Shown here one piece after another: positions 28,701 through 36,357 of a DNA stretch of 64,000 nucleotides. The stretch covers positions 8,122,001 to 8,186,000 of the forward strand of contig NC_061143.1 of the NCBI RefSeq assembly GCF_905220365.1, read 5' to 3'. The first letter of the stretch is position 1; each line of letters begins with the position of its first letter. The notes under the pieces were generated by a model. The model ran no database searches and had not been told where the DNA came from. It worked only from the letters and a program-made list of their open reading frames with translations. The DNA comes from Vanessa cardui (taxonomy: Eukaryota > Arthropoda > Insecta > Lepidoptera > Nymphalidae). The position numbers were made by a program, and so were the translations under genes.

Positions 28701-29727
28701 TCATCGTTTAAGATGCACGCGTTCTAACCACTGGGCCATCTCGACTCAAAAAAAAACTAATATACTCGCCAGGAATATACCCTCGTGATAGACATGAACA
28801 GGCGCGGCGGGAACGCCAACAACGTGCTGTGCCCGAGGTTCCCGCGCGGGAAGAACGAAGGCTGGTTCCTCACCCTCGGCGCCGTCGACAGCGGAGAGCT
28901 ACAAGCCCTCAAGCGAGTCGCCGCCAAGGGAACCACGCACCTCACCTTCTATACCCCTCCCAACACTGGTAAGTAATAAGCACTTGGGTCAAATCTAGGT
29001 AATTTCGACACATTCACATGTTTAATGTTTACTTGATGTGGGCAAACAAAAAGTTATAAGAAATTATTTAACAATAATGAAACAACGCTCTCTCTAAAAG
29101 TGTGGGAATAGAGAATACACATGTACATTGTATTTTATGCATTAAATGTCAACTAACACAATGTAAAAAAATTATATAGTGAATAACCACCAACAGAATA
29201 TATCAGAAGTTGATTGATAATGGCCTCAATTTATTGCGATATTCATGAGTTACTTTACTTCTTAATCTAATATAAATCCTTTTAAATACCCTGAAAAAAA
29301 TATTTTTTTATGGAATATGTTTGCGGACGAGCATATGGGCCACCTGATGGTAAGTGGTCACCATCACCCATAGACAATGACGCTGTAAAAAATATTAACT
29401 ATTCCTTACATCGTCAATGCGCCACCAACCATGGGAACTAAGATGCTTTGCTCACTCACCCTTCAAACCGGAACACAACAATACTGCGTACTGTTGTTAA
29501 GTGGTAGAATATCTGATGAGTGGGTGGTACCTACCCATAGTAAATATTAAATTACTTGATCATTTTCTTGTATTTCAGGGAGAATTATATATACTGTGTA
29601 TATAATGAGCGACAGTTACTTAGGATTGGATCAGCAGTACGATCTACAATTTGAAGTGATTGATCCACTACCAGCGGAAACAGTGGAGAAAGTGTATGAC
29701 ACTATTGATAAAGTAATCATGGAATGA
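1169..29727 (+). CDS. ASCC3: ASCC3, activating signal cointegrator 1 complex subunit 3 (tandem Ski2-like helicase)
   Basis: ATP-dependent 3'-5' nucleic-acid helicase. Family knowledge: it unwinds DNA for alkylation repair and, in the RQT complex, splits collided ribosomes. I see 38 coding exons whose phases all agree (6546 nt, about 2181 aa; human about 2200). Exons: 1169-1293, 1408-1666, 1849-2118, 2198-2447, 2526-2709, 3016-3164, 3565-3710, 4024-4224, 4574-4766, 5499-5685, 7253-7379, 8022-8305, 8592-8697, 9352-9576, 10233-10322, 11025-11169, 12597-12733, 13456-13632, 14338-14563, 14793-14934, 15368-15479, 16149-16240, 16483-16559, 17066-17286, 18293-18395, 18852-19041, 19888-20041, 20635-20771, 21593-21809, 23224-23382, 23877-24018, 24829-25019, 25738-25928, 26593-26761, 27349-27636, 27764-27898, 28773-28968, 29579-29727. 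Residues about 1-440 are the ASCC2-binding N-terminus. Cassette 1 has Walker A APTGAGKT (495-502), DEVH (607-610) and QIFGRAGRPQFD. Cassette 2 has APTGSGKT (1350-1357), DEIH (1454-1457) and QMMGRAGRPQ. Each cassette is followed by a Sec63-like region. Both ATPase sites look intact. AATAAA lies at 29746. Exons 14, 16, 28 and 37 are much richer in GC than the others. Confidence 0.97.
3340..3425 (+). repeat. 3' fragment of the TTGGTGG repeat (family B)
   Basis: Short remnant in ASCC3 intron 6 that keeps the motif 'tatgggcggtg...accaacaggtggc', which matches the 3' end of the full-length copies elsewhere in the window. Confidence 0.5.
4985..5165 (+). repeat. Decayed RTE-like repeat tail (family G)
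   Basis: In ASCC3 intron 9. It shares 'aaagaaacactga', 'gatgtcataaataaa' and 'gtgcgaattcgggg' with a second copy at about 40800-40935, in the same orientation. It looks like the non-coding end of a common lepidopteran repeat. Confidence 0.45.
5186..5459 (+). repeat. TTGGTGG repeat (family B), copy 1
   Basis: About 270 bp in ASCC3 intron 9. It runs from 'ttggtgcaagcccgtttgg' through 'ctactacaggcacaagggac'-type sequence to 'aggtggcccatatgctcgtc'. Other copies end in 'ataccataaaaaaa', so the family has a poly(A)-like tail and was probably retroposed. Confidence 0.85.
6266..6448 (+). pseudogene. THAP-domain N-terminal fragment of a transposon protein
   Basis: This 60-codon frame starts MASSSYKVCTVPCC. 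It shows the start of a THAP (C2CH) zinc finger: Cys pair C9/C13 or C14, then a basic aromatic segment ending RKKWLTNF. The expected later Cys...His pair is distorted because the frame drifts into unrelated residues and stops at 6446-6448. THAP fingers are typical DNA-binding heads of P-element-like and related transposases and of domesticated proteins. Being inside an ASCC3 intron between inverted repeats marks it as transposon-derived and broken. Confidence 0.6.
6765..6898 (-). pseudogene. Second transposon exon, opposite strand
   Basis: The minus-strand ATG at 6896-6898 opens 44 clean codons (MQVDKDFKKADSANLPK...). They end exactly at a strong donor (CAGT|GTAAGT, exon end 6765); reading on, a stop follows after one more codon. 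The residues look protein-like and include DSFMIANFFASNPDF. I do not recognise the family. It is probably the first exon of the element's second gene, with the downstream exons deleted. Confidence 0.45.
7400..7625 (+). repeat. RTE-like repeat tail (family G)
   Basis: In ASCC3 intron 11. It carries the motif 'tctgtctgtttgtttgttcc' followed by 'ctggaacgactggac', the standard body of the lepidopteran repeat that normally starts with tandem 'actaatattataaatg'. Related copies lie at about 12757-12930, 42008-42140, 54183-54300 and 56262-56460, and an inverted one at 52580-52810. Confidence 0.5.
9000..9338 (+). repeat. tRNA-headed SINE (family A, Metulj-like), copy 1
   Basis: The head carries Pol III A box TGGCCCAGTGG and B box GGGTTCAAACC, then the family body down to 'gcagtgggaaatttacag' and a degraded tail. 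The first 18 nt (gagagctgagatggccc) are duplicated in tandem at 9000-9017 and 9018-9035. The tail ends only about 14 bp before ASCC3 exon 14. Confidence 0.9.
9676..9982 (-). repeat. tRNA-headed SINE (family A), copy 2
   Basis: Full-length inverted copy in ASCC3 intron 14. A (CAA)n tail lies at the left, and the tRNA-like head with B box (complement of gggtttgaaccc) at the right. Confidence 0.9.
10643..10751 (+). pseudogene. LINE ORF2 C-terminus with (GAT)n and poly(T) tail
   Basis: Positions 10643-10711 translate to a C-terminal tail resembling lepidopteran LINE reverse transcriptases (QWRAHGEAYV-stop-QWTDTD-stop), with one internal nonsense codon from a probable C-to-T change. A (GAT)n run follows, then a T run, as in the 3' ends of such elements. 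It is in ASCC3 intron 15. Confidence 0.55.
10754..10977 (-). repeat. tRNA-headed SINE (family D), copy 1
   Basis: Inverted copy. Its head, read on the minus strand, is GACGACCTCCATGGTCGAGT..., with A box TGGTCGAGTGG and B box GGGTTCGATTCC. The body ends in 'atgttgtctcatatttt'. The head lies about 47 bp upstream of ASCC3 exon 16. Confidence 0.85.
11213..11857 (-). repeat. tRNA-headed SINE (family A), copy 3, split by a LINE tail
   Basis: The SINE reads normally to 'ggaacata' at 11288, is broken by a 346-bp insert, and resumes at 'ttccaccacgctg' at 11635. The insert is therefore younger than this copy. Confidence 0.9.
11289..11634 (+). mobile_element. 5'-truncated LINE tail (family C) nested in a SINE
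   Basis: Contains the family C motif 'gccggttcttctcggtagaa' and ends with the (TTTGAT)-like tail 'actttgattttgattttt'. Its limits are exact because the host SINE continues on both sides. Other copies: 21919-22100, 25162-25440 and 44034-44276, all inverted. Confidence 0.85.
11886..12105 (-). repeat. tRNA-headed SINE (family D), copy 2
   Basis: Near-identical in layout to the copy at 10754-10977, in the same orientation and in the next ASCC3 intron (16). The tRNA-like head is at the right end. Confidence 0.85.
13888..14165 (-). mobile_element. hAT-type MITE, copy 1
   Basis: A 278-bp element in ASCC3 intron 18. Its inverted termini begin CAATGAT and contain 'taaacagatatgttat'. Flanks ccgcttac and cggcctac match at 6 of 8 bases, a decayed 8-bp target duplication as made by hAT transposases. 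It matches the copy at 38599-38906 in opposite orientation. There is no coding capacity. Confidence 0.8.
15576..15903 (+). repeat. TTGGTGG repeat (family B), copy 2
   Basis: Full-length copy in ASCC3 intron 21 with an extra internal duplication: 'gtcattgtctatggg' occurs twice near 15786-15825. It ends in 'ataccataaaaaaag'. Confidence 0.85.
17336..17632 (+). repeat. tRNA-headed SINE (family A), copy 4
   Basis: Complete copy with a (TTG)n tail in ASCC3 intron 24, 50 bp after exon 24. The B box is altered by a base change. Confidence 0.9.
17695..17965 (+). repeat. TTGGTGG repeat (family B), diverged copy
   Basis: Keeps 'gtgcaagcccgtctgga', 'gtgtaactacaggca' and 'gcccttccgccaa' but is clearly older than the other copies. 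Confidence 0.7.
18492..18790 (+). repeat. tRNA-headed SINE (family A), copy 5
   Basis: Complete copy in ASCC3 intron 25. It starts at the A box region 'gctgaaatggcccagtgg' and ends shortly after 'gcagtgggaaatttacag'. Confidence 0.9.
19396..19651 (+). repeat. TTGGTGG repeat (family B), 5'-truncated copy
   Basis: Begins at 'gtaggtaccacccactc' and ends in 'ataccataaaaaaa'. The foldback element's left target duplication starts at the next base. Confidence 0.85.
19663..19853. mobile_element. Foldback element with 68-nt arms and target duplication
   Basis: Arms at 19663-19730 and 19762-19829 are inverted copies matching at 67 of 68 positions, around a 31-nt loop. A 24-nt tail (19830-19853) follows. 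The unit is flanked by a direct repeat of ccaacatctct(a) at 19652-19662 and 19854-19864. It lies 34 bp upstream of ASCC3 exon 27. Confidence 0.85.
20336..20358. repeat. (ATTT)n microsatellite
   Basis: Five or more tandem ATTT units. The following sequence 'aatgtcacactgtatac' is probably the end of an old retroelement copy. Confidence 0.7.
20815..21122 (-). repeat. tRNA-headed SINE (family A), copy 6
   Basis: Inverted complete copy whose tail is a (CAT)n run at 20815-20830, 43 bp after ASCC3 exon 28. The tRNA-like head is at the right. Confidence 0.9.
21172..21252. repeat. Compound (TG/CG)n microsatellite
   Basis: Alternating purine-pyrimidine tract of TGTG and TGCG units, about 80 bp, in ASCC3 intron 28. 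It is capable of Z-DNA. Confidence 0.85.
21919..22100 (-). repeat. LINE tail (family C), diverged inverted copy
   Basis: Starts with (TCAAA)n followed by 'ttttattcaagtaaactt' and keeps the 'aagaaacggcaagaaactc' block. It is more diverged than the copies at 25162 and 44034. Confidence 0.75.
22289..22510 (+). pseudogene. Non-LTR retrotransposon reverse transcriptase, C-terminal fragment
   Basis: A 73-codon frame ending in TAA at 22508-22510 reads as the C-terminal tail of a jockey/CR1-type ORF2. The recognisable block is NSFTVRAANLWNSLPKSIQ, then FKKRVKEHFLSQLS-stop. No upstream reverse-transcriptase motifs are present, so it is a 5'-truncated insertion in ASCC3 intron 29. The frame has no internal stops, which suggests it is fairly young. 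Confidence 0.75.
23731..23784. repeat. 18-bp tandem repeat, three units
   Basis: Three exact copies of agatgaaaatttaaaatg at 23731, 23749 and 23767, in ASCC3 intron 30. Confidence 0.9.
24440..24703 (-). repeat. TTGGTGG repeat (family B), inverted copy
   Basis: Near full-length. It runs from 'gatgggccaactgatgg' to 'gcttgcacaaagccttaccaccaag' in ASCC3 intron 31. Confidence 0.85.
25162..25440 (-). repeat. LINE tail (family C), inverted copy
   Basis: Begins with (AATCA)n and 'aaataaactttattcaagtag'. It shares the 'cctgcgtggaagtcaacagg' block with the 11289 and 44034 copies. It is in ASCC3 intron 32. Confidence 0.85.
25973..26252 (+). repeat. tRNA-headed SINE (family A), 5'-truncated copy
   Basis: Lacks the A box end of the head but keeps the B box 'gggttcaaacc' and the full body with a (TTG)-like tail. 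It begins about 45 bp after ASCC3 exon 33. Confidence 0.85.
26775..27215. mobile_element. Non-autonomous inverted-repeat element (family E), copy 1
   Basis: Matches the element at 38938-39385 in reverse. Shared blocks are GTCACGTGAC, 'ttgattggccggg', 'gtcaccgaccccat' and 'gggttccttaacct'. The right terminus reads 'gaaatagcctatt'; the left is decayed. It is in ASCC3 intron 34, within about 15 bp of exon 34. Confidence 0.7.
28457..28747 (-). repeat. tRNA-headed SINE (family A), copy next to exon 37
   Basis: Inverted full copy. Its tRNA-like head ends at 28747, only 25 bp before ASCC3 exon 37. The space between holds an A run, a 'ctaat' branch-like motif and the acceptor 'actcgccag'. Confidence 0.9.
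29326..29541 (-). repeat. TTGGTGG repeat (family B), inverted copy
   Basis: Truncated copy ending with 'tgggtggtacctaccca', 38 bp before the last ASCC3 exon. Confidence 0.8.
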
Positions 29728-31211
29728 TATTGTTCACTATTTAAAAATAAATTATTTTTATAAATTATTGTAATTTGTTTTATTTGTCTATACTCAATGG
29801 GGATATAGATATGTTGATTGCGATATTATATGTTCAATATAAATAAAGACAAAATTGAATTACTTACTAGATGAAATGTCAATTGTTTGGTTGTCAATTA
29901 ATGTTGATTTTTGTAAATCTACATGATGAAGCTGGATGTTAAATTTTGAATGAATGTAACTTTTTTGATTGGTTCTAATATGACATAACAATAACTATAT
30001 TCTAAAGGATATGACAGGTTGGAAAAGAAAAATGACTATATATTTTATAAAGAAGTAATCAAACTACTTGGTTGTAAATATTTTTGATAAAACACAGATA
30101 ACAATAAAACGACATATAATTTTTAACATATATTAAACAACAACGAAATTACTTTAGAGAATAATGATAATAAAATTAACATATTACAAAGTTTACAACA
30201 TTGAGTAGTATGTTAAACAGATATAAAAAACTTCAATAAGCTATTATGTGAAACAATAATTACAGAGATAGGTAGTAAGAAGTCACTATCAAATATGTAT
30301 TCATATTCAAACCTTTGTTAGTAGTAAACAGTTAGAAAAGTAAAGTCATTATTAAGTAAGTTATAATAGTCATTCAGAATGCAAGAAGAAAGAGTGAAGT
30401 AAGGATAGAATAATTGTTAAATTAAATCAACATAACATTCAATCTAAAATAAAACTTATTCTTTATAATTACAAAAATCTTAATTACATTTTATTTATTT
30501 TAAAAATAAAATTAACCTTATAAAGCTAACATTGGCGTATTAAAATATTTATAATTCAACTATCTTTTTTTTCTATATATCTAAACATTAATATTCACAT
30601 TTTACAGAAAAATATATTTTATAATAAATATGTAGCAGTTATTTGAGAAATATCTAAAGAGTCTGCAGTATTCATAGTATAGGTAATAAGAAGAATAGTA
30701 TAGGATATTTATACAGCAGTAGTAGTACCTCCAGGTAGAGAAATATTTTGTTTATACATTAAGCCCTTGTTATAACAAACATTATAAACTTTATAATAAC
30801 AGAAATAGAAAAATAATATTCTATGTGTATAAAAAACAAAACATCTTACATCTAATATAATGTACTATTGAACTGATGTTTTAAAACACAAGTTTTTTAT
30901 CTTCATTAATCACCTAATCTCTACTACTGAGAAATACTATACTAAAGACATTAATTCCAAATAAATGTATATACAAAAATGCTATAATCTGATAATTAGC
31001 TTATATTTAACTTATTTTTTATTAAGCCACTATTTTCGATATTCAAAGACAAATGCTATTGATGTGATGACTTTTTTTTGATGCAACACAATTTTTTTTT
31101 GAGTAAAGAGATGATCATGATTATTTTTTTATTAGTAAATGTCATCACAGGAGATCAAATTACATCCAACACTCAAACAATGTCAAATATTGTTGGAGTG
31201 TCGGCATCATG
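29728..31211. other. Convergent 3' ends of ASCC3 and ALG2
   Basis: AT-rich sequence between the two stop codons. ASCC3 has AATAAA at 29746-29751. ALG2 has its signal on the minus strand at about 31128-31133. No other gene or recognisable repeat is visible. Confidence 0.6.
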
Positions 31212-32474
31212 TTATTTATGCTTTCTTTCATATTCAATGGCCCTCGCCTCTGAGATGAGCTGCCTTTCCCTTGTGAGTATTCCATCGAGTTGATTTGTGA
31301 AAGCTTCGAAAGAGAATTTAGTTTCAAATCTTTTCCTTCCTGCTTCACCTAGTCTTTCACATAATTCTGGATTCACAATTAACATGCTCATTGCATCAGC
31401 AAATGACTGACAGTTTGGTTCGCAAAGAAATCCTGTAACATCATTGACAATAGTCTCTGTCGGACCTCCACTATTGACTGCAATAACTGGCTTACTATAA
31501 TACATTGCTTCTAAAGGCACTATTCCAAAGTGTTCATTTGAGGGTGTGTATATTAATGCTTTACAATTATATAAGAGAGATACTTTTTCTACATCTTTAG
31601 GAGATTTCATGAATGTAACTTTGTCCACTAGGTCCAGTTCTGATGCAAGGTCTGTAAGTTCCATAAAATGTTCTATATTTTCCAAATTAATAGGATCAAA
31701 ACCACCAGCCATTATTAAATGAACTCTATCCCAGTCTGAGTCATCAATAATATTTTTTAATTCTGCTAATGATTGTAAAGCTAACTTTAAATTCTTTTTT
31801 CTTTCATATCTGTTTATTGAGAGGAAAGTAAACTTGTCACTTCCCACAGGTACAATCTCTTTCAAGGATTTTGGTACAGTTCTCTTAAAGAATTCTGTAT
31901 TTATTGACGGATAGCATATATCAGGGACATCTTTGATTTTTTGAAATGCATCTTGATATACTCTGGCTGTGTATTTACTGTTCACCAGAACTTTATCTGC
32001 ACGAGCTGTAGTAAATTCTTCCAACCAATTTAATGGAGCTCTGTACACTTTCTTCAGTAAACCACCTTCAGATGTAAGAAGTTTATCCGGATGATGACAG
32101 TAAAATACTACTCTAAAAGGTCCTCTGGCTAATTTTAAAAATGGAATGCATAATGATATTAGATCACAGAAAATTATCGTTGGCTCTTCTGCTGGAATGA
32201 CATACCAAGCTAAATAGACAGCGGCGAACATCATACGAGCGTACGCGCACGCTGCTTTGAATCTACCAAATATAGAACGTGGAATCCAATCGCCAATTAC
32301 AGTCACGGGAAAAGTCCCATCTTTGGTTTCGGCGAAGCAGTGCGAAGGATCATGGTGATTTGTGTAAAAAGCGACTTCGTGGCCTTTGCTTTTAAAGGCC
32401 AATGCGGCATCTAACACTAAACGCTCAGCCCCACCAATGCCTAAATCCGGGTGGAGAAATAATATCTTAACCAT
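31212..32474 (-). CDS. ALG2: ALG2, alpha-1,3/1,6-mannosyltransferase
   Basis: GT4-family glycosyltransferase. On the cytosolic face of the ER it adds the second and third mannose (from GDP-mannose) to the dolichol-linked oligosaccharide used for N-glycosylation. It is a single 420-codon exon; human ALG2 is about 416 aa. Visible features: the N-terminal Rossmann start with LHPDLGIGGAERLV (residues 7-20), FYCHHPD (124-130), RYERKKN (222-228) and the C-terminal nucleotide-sugar site EHFGIVPLE (E314 and E322, the EX7E motif) followed by AVNSGGP. The start is the first in-frame ATG and places the GGAE motif at the usual distance. An intron-free coding region surrounded by intron-rich genes is unusual, but the frame is intact. 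There is no sign of a retrocopy such as an adjoining poly(A) tract. Confidence 0.96.
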   Translation of the reverse strand: MVKILFLHPDLGIGGAERLVLDAALAFKSKGHEVAFYTNHHDPSHCFAETKDGTFPVTVIGDWIPRSIFGRFKAACAYARMMFAAVYLAWYVIPAEEPTIIFCDLISLCIPFLKLARGPFRVVFYCHHPDKLLTSEGGLLKKVYRAPLNWLEEFTTARADKVLVNSKYTARVYQDAFQKIKDVPDICYPSINTEFFKRTVPKSLKEIVPVGSDKFTFLSINRYERKKNLKLALQSLAELKNIIDDSDWDRVHLIMAGGFDPINLENIEHFMELTDLASELDLVDKVTFMKSPKDVEKVSLLYNCKALIYTPSNEHFGIVPLEAMYYSKPVIAVNSGGPTETIVNDVTGFLCEPNCQSFADAMSMLIVNPELCERLGEAGRKRFETKFSFEAFTNQLDGILTRERQLISEARAIEYERKHK

Positions 32475-33063
32475 TTTAACTTAATTGGATTTACTTAAGA
32501 ATATCGTCACAGCTACACTGTAAAATGTAAATTAAAATTTTGCCGACATATTACAGAATTGATTTTTTTTCTAAATTTCAGACATTTCAGTTATCCTTCA
32601 ATGTCACTTGTCAACTTCCAATTTCGCCAATACCACCATTGAATTTCATTTGGAAAAGGCAAAGTAATAAAATATACAGCCATACTTTAGTATTATTTTT
32701 TTACAAATTCGGTTTCGTAAAGCATTGTACAAGCCCTCTTGGGGGTATTACCCATTTATTATTTATATTACTTTTCCGTCTTTATGTACACACTATACAG
32801 CCAAACAGCAATACTGTGTAATCTTATGTTTAGTTCGATGATTGAGTTAACCAGAAAGAAAATTACGAGTACTACGGACATAACATCTCAATTTCCAAGG
32901 TGCATTGACAAATAACTGCGAAATATTGTCATAACGAATACCGTAGAGGATGTATTAACGATGTACAACCGATAACTAGCGATTATGCGATAGTATTACG
33001 ACACTATACATCTAAATTTTATTATATTTGTGGTAAGAATAAAAGAATTACTTAACACATTTT

Positions 33064-33358
33064 ACTTGGTGGTAGGGCTTTGTGCAAGCCCGTCTGGGTA
33101 GGTACCACCCACTCATCAGTTATTCTACCGCCAAACAACAGTACTCAGTATTGCTGTGTTCCGGTCTGAAGGGTGAGTGAGCCAGTGTAACTACAGGCAC
33201 AAGGGACATAACATCTTAGTTCCCAAGGTTGGTGGCACATTGACGATGTAAGGAATAGTTAATAATTCTTACAGCGTTAATGTCTATGGGCGATGGTGAC
33301 CACTTACCATCAGGTGGCCCATATGCTCGTCCGCCAACCTATACCATAAAAAAAAAAA
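33064..33358 (+). repeat. TTGGTGG repeat (family B), full-length copy
   Basis: Runs from 'cttggtggtagggctttgtg' to 'ataccataaaaaaaaaaa'. It is one of the least diverged copies and a good reference for the family. Confidence 0.9.
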
Positions 33359-33514
33359 GCAGAAACGTTTAAATTTCTCATACTGATTAAGAAAATCACT
33401 ATTAGAAATACTGTTTATACTGTTATACATATATTGTTATTATTGTTATATATACATTATACTGTTTATACTGTAAATTTTATCGTGGTTTAGAGAAAAA
33501 AAATTACTTAAAAG

Positions 33515-33690
33515 CTTCCCCTCTGGGTTAAAAATTGTGTGACTTCGGATCCTTAAAAAAAAGAGCGTACTCCTTCCTTAAAGGCCGGTAACGCACCTGC
33601 AAGCCCCGCAGATGTCTATGGGCGGTGGTAATCTAATCACTTTCCATCAGGTGAGCCTCGTGCTCGTTTGCCCCCTATAACATAAAAGAA
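33515..33690 (+). repeat. Short lepidopteran repeat (family H)
   Basis: Contains 'aaaggccggtaacgcacctg' and 'atctatgggcggtgg'-type sequence and ends 'gtttgccccctataacataaaag'. Its 3' third resembles family B, suggesting a shared 3' end. Confidence 0.55.
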
Positions 33691-33836
33691 GTCGTCGGTT
33701 ATCTTTTAAATAAATGTATAAATTATGTATAACCCTGGCTACGGCCCTGAGTGTGGCGTTACACTATTGATGGCCCAAAAGCCGATGGTTTTGTATGCAA
33801 AATAATAATAATAAAAAAAAGTAAAAGTAAAGTAAC

Positions 33837-34127
33837 AGGTAAATTACCTACTGCTGGACTAAGGCCTCCTCTCCCATTAAGGAGAGGGTTTTGAAAATAT
33901 TCCACCGCACTGTTCCAATGAAGGCAATCCACCAAGGATTGCACATGTGGCAGAATTTCGATGAAATTAGACACATGCAGGTTTCCTTACGATGTTTTCC
34001 TTCACCGCCGAGCACCAGATGATTTACAAAACGCACAAGCACATATATATAGTGGTGCTTACCTGGGTTGGAACCCAAAATCATCGATTAAGATGCACAT
34101 GTTCTAACCACTGGGCAATCTCGGCTC
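33837..34127 (-). repeat. tRNA-headed SINE (family A), intergenic copy
   Basis: Full inverted copy between ALG2 and FKBP2 with several substitutions in the head. Confidence 0.85.
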
Positions 34128-34539
34128 TTTGAGAGCCAACCGCCTACGGTGTTTCTTTTACTAAAGATACACCATAGGCCGTTGGGATTGACAATTATTG
34201 TAAATGGATAGGCTAACTAATGCAAGCCATCTTATAGACCACTGAATACACTCAGTTAAAAATATATCCGATAAAACTAATTCGCTATTTATAATTATAT
34301 AAGTAGATCCTTATTTAACTATTCATGAAATTTTCAAAGCAAACAATTTCGCAATTGATCTTATTATGAATTTGATAAAAAACTTATTACATTTACTATG
34401 TTATCTTATTGTTAAAACTACTATCTTACTGATTTTATATATGAGATAAAAGAATGGGGTTTTTGATTTTTATTATGTTACAATCATAAATAATAAACCA
34501 GTCCAAAATAAATTATATATATTTTATATTGATAAAAAA

Positions 34540-35534
34540 TTACAATTCATCTTTTCTCTCAATTTTAACGAGATCTACATGGAATGTTAATGTTGCTGAT
34601 TTTGGTATTTTTGGTGGAGCACCTGCTTCTCCATACGCCAATTCTGGTGGAATGACTAATTTCCTTTGTTCTCCTTCACACATACCAATCAGCCCTTGAT
34701 CCCAGCCTTTAATAACTTGGCCAGAACCAAGAGTGAAGGTAAGTGGATTACCTCTTGGAATGGAACTATCAAATTCCGTGCCATCGTCTAATGTTCCCTA
34801 AAAACAAAAGTAAATGTAACATTTCATATTAAACATATAACACAATATTATCTGTATTTGAGTGGGTGTATGTGTGTGAATGTGTATAAAAAGCTTCTCA
34901 CTTTGGTGAAAGAAAACATTAAGAAAGAATCTACATTAAGATCATTTATGAAATTATGTCACCAATACTCAATAAAACCATAGCAGTGTTATAAAAAAAA
35001 TGTCCAAAACCTTTGTCAAAAGCATCTAAAGAGATGTATTACTATAAAATCAATAGCTTGTAATGTAAGTATCGCGACATAAAAGGTATTTTAATTTACA
35101 TTTATATGTATACAAAATAATTCTGTTCTACATGGTTATGTGCATTAATATGGTATGGGATGGGACCTAAGCAATCTTTGCATTTATATTTTTTTTTATA
35201 ATGTGAGTTATTACAAAAATAATAGTAAAGTTCGTATAATTCATTTTGTTCATTGGAATATAACTAAGTTCGATTAAAGTACTATAGTAATCAATGAGCA
35301 ATAATGTCGATAATACACAAATTTTTACTATTATATGAAATAAGTTCTTACTGTATAATGCATATGCAGGAGATCGCCTTTTTTGCTCTTCGTAGGACAT
35401 TCTGCAGGTCTTTTCTTAACACCTATTTGTAATTTCCTGGGTGCATCAGAAGCGACGACTACATGTTCAAAAAGTGTCATTAAAATTAATAGAAATAAAG
35501 CTATTTTACAAAGATTAAGTAACGTTGTCTTCAT
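34540..35534 (-). CDS. FKBP2: FKBP2 (FKBP13-like), ER peptidyl-prolyl isomerase
   Basis: Luminal ER prolyl cis-trans isomerase of the FK506-binding family. Two exons: 35352-35534 (61 codons) and 34540-34797 (85 codons plus stop), joined in phase 0 to give about 146 aa (human FKBP2 142). Residues 1-29 are a signal peptide (LCKIALFLLILMTL core). The FKBP domain includes LHMHYT|GTLDDGTEFDSS, GQVIKGWDQGL and RKLVIPPELAYGEAG, so the active-site Tyr, Asp, Trp and the VIKGWD loop are present. The last four residues are KDEL, the ER-retrieval signal. It is divergent from the NXF-like gene, with 823 bp between the start codons. Confidence 0.96.
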
Positions 35535-36357
35535 TATTTTTCCTTTTTGTGGCTTATCAAAAAATAATGTAATTACTTGAACTTAAACTTATGTATACTT
35601 TAATCATTCAAGTAAGTTATACACCAAATATCCGATAAAGATTTTAATGATAACTTGACAACTGTGAAACTGTTATTTGTCATATCAGAATCAGTCCACA
35701 CTCCACAGACATTCATATAGTAATTTTATAATTTTTTCTCTAAACTTATTATAGTTTTTAACTTAGATTTTCAATAAAAATGAAATCCAAATCTCCATTT
35801 TAGAATATAGCCATAATGGATACTTATCAAAGTTCAATTGCTTTATTATCAAAAAGTTAGGCACACAGAAAATCAAATATTTCTTATAATTTGTCAAAAC
35901 TCAAAAGGTATTTCGACGTATTTAAAAATATTATCCGAAACACAAATATTAAATCACATGATTATTAATATAGCAAATAAAATGTCTGTTAACTTTTACA
36001 CTCTGTGTGCTGAGTTGAGCTTTCAACTTAAAAACTTTGAACATTTGCTTGACATTTGACATCTTTGATTTGACATTTAAATTGTAAATAATAAATATTG
36101 GGTTTATAATATTTTTTAAATGTAAAATTAAAAAAAAACACTAGAACACAAGTGTTCCTTTATTATTATTATCGTACGTAGTACTAAGTATGTAACGTTT
36201 TTTTTACAGATAATTGATGAAATTGATATTATTATATATTGATAAATTGTTTCCTTTAACACTTCAATAGTTTTATTTTTCAGTTATTAGATAAAAACGA
36301 CTATAACAAAGTCCTAACAATTATAAGGATTGTCTGTAGCATTCTACTTTAAGTACA
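35535..36357. promoter_or_regulatory. Divergent promoter region of FKBP2 and the NXF-like gene
   Basis: An 823-bp gap between two oppositely directed start codons. It is AT-rich, has no repeat of the families seen elsewhere, and holds no convincing ORF. An in-frame TAG shortly before the NXF-like ATG supports that start. Confidence 0.45.

Larger units (their letters stand above)
32475..34539. other. Repeat-rich gap between ALG2 and FKBP2
   Basis: Holds family B and A repeats, a diverged family B relic near 32730-32930 and another short repeat at 33515-33690 ('aaaggccggtaacgcacctg...aggtgagcctcgtgctcg'). No coding sequence is seen. Confidence 0.6.

Noticed and set aside
31212..32474. ALG2 as a processed retrocopy, because it lacks introns
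   Set aside because: The frame is intact and full-length, with its own poly(A) signal and no genomic poly(A) tract or target duplication visible. A single-exon gene is simpler.
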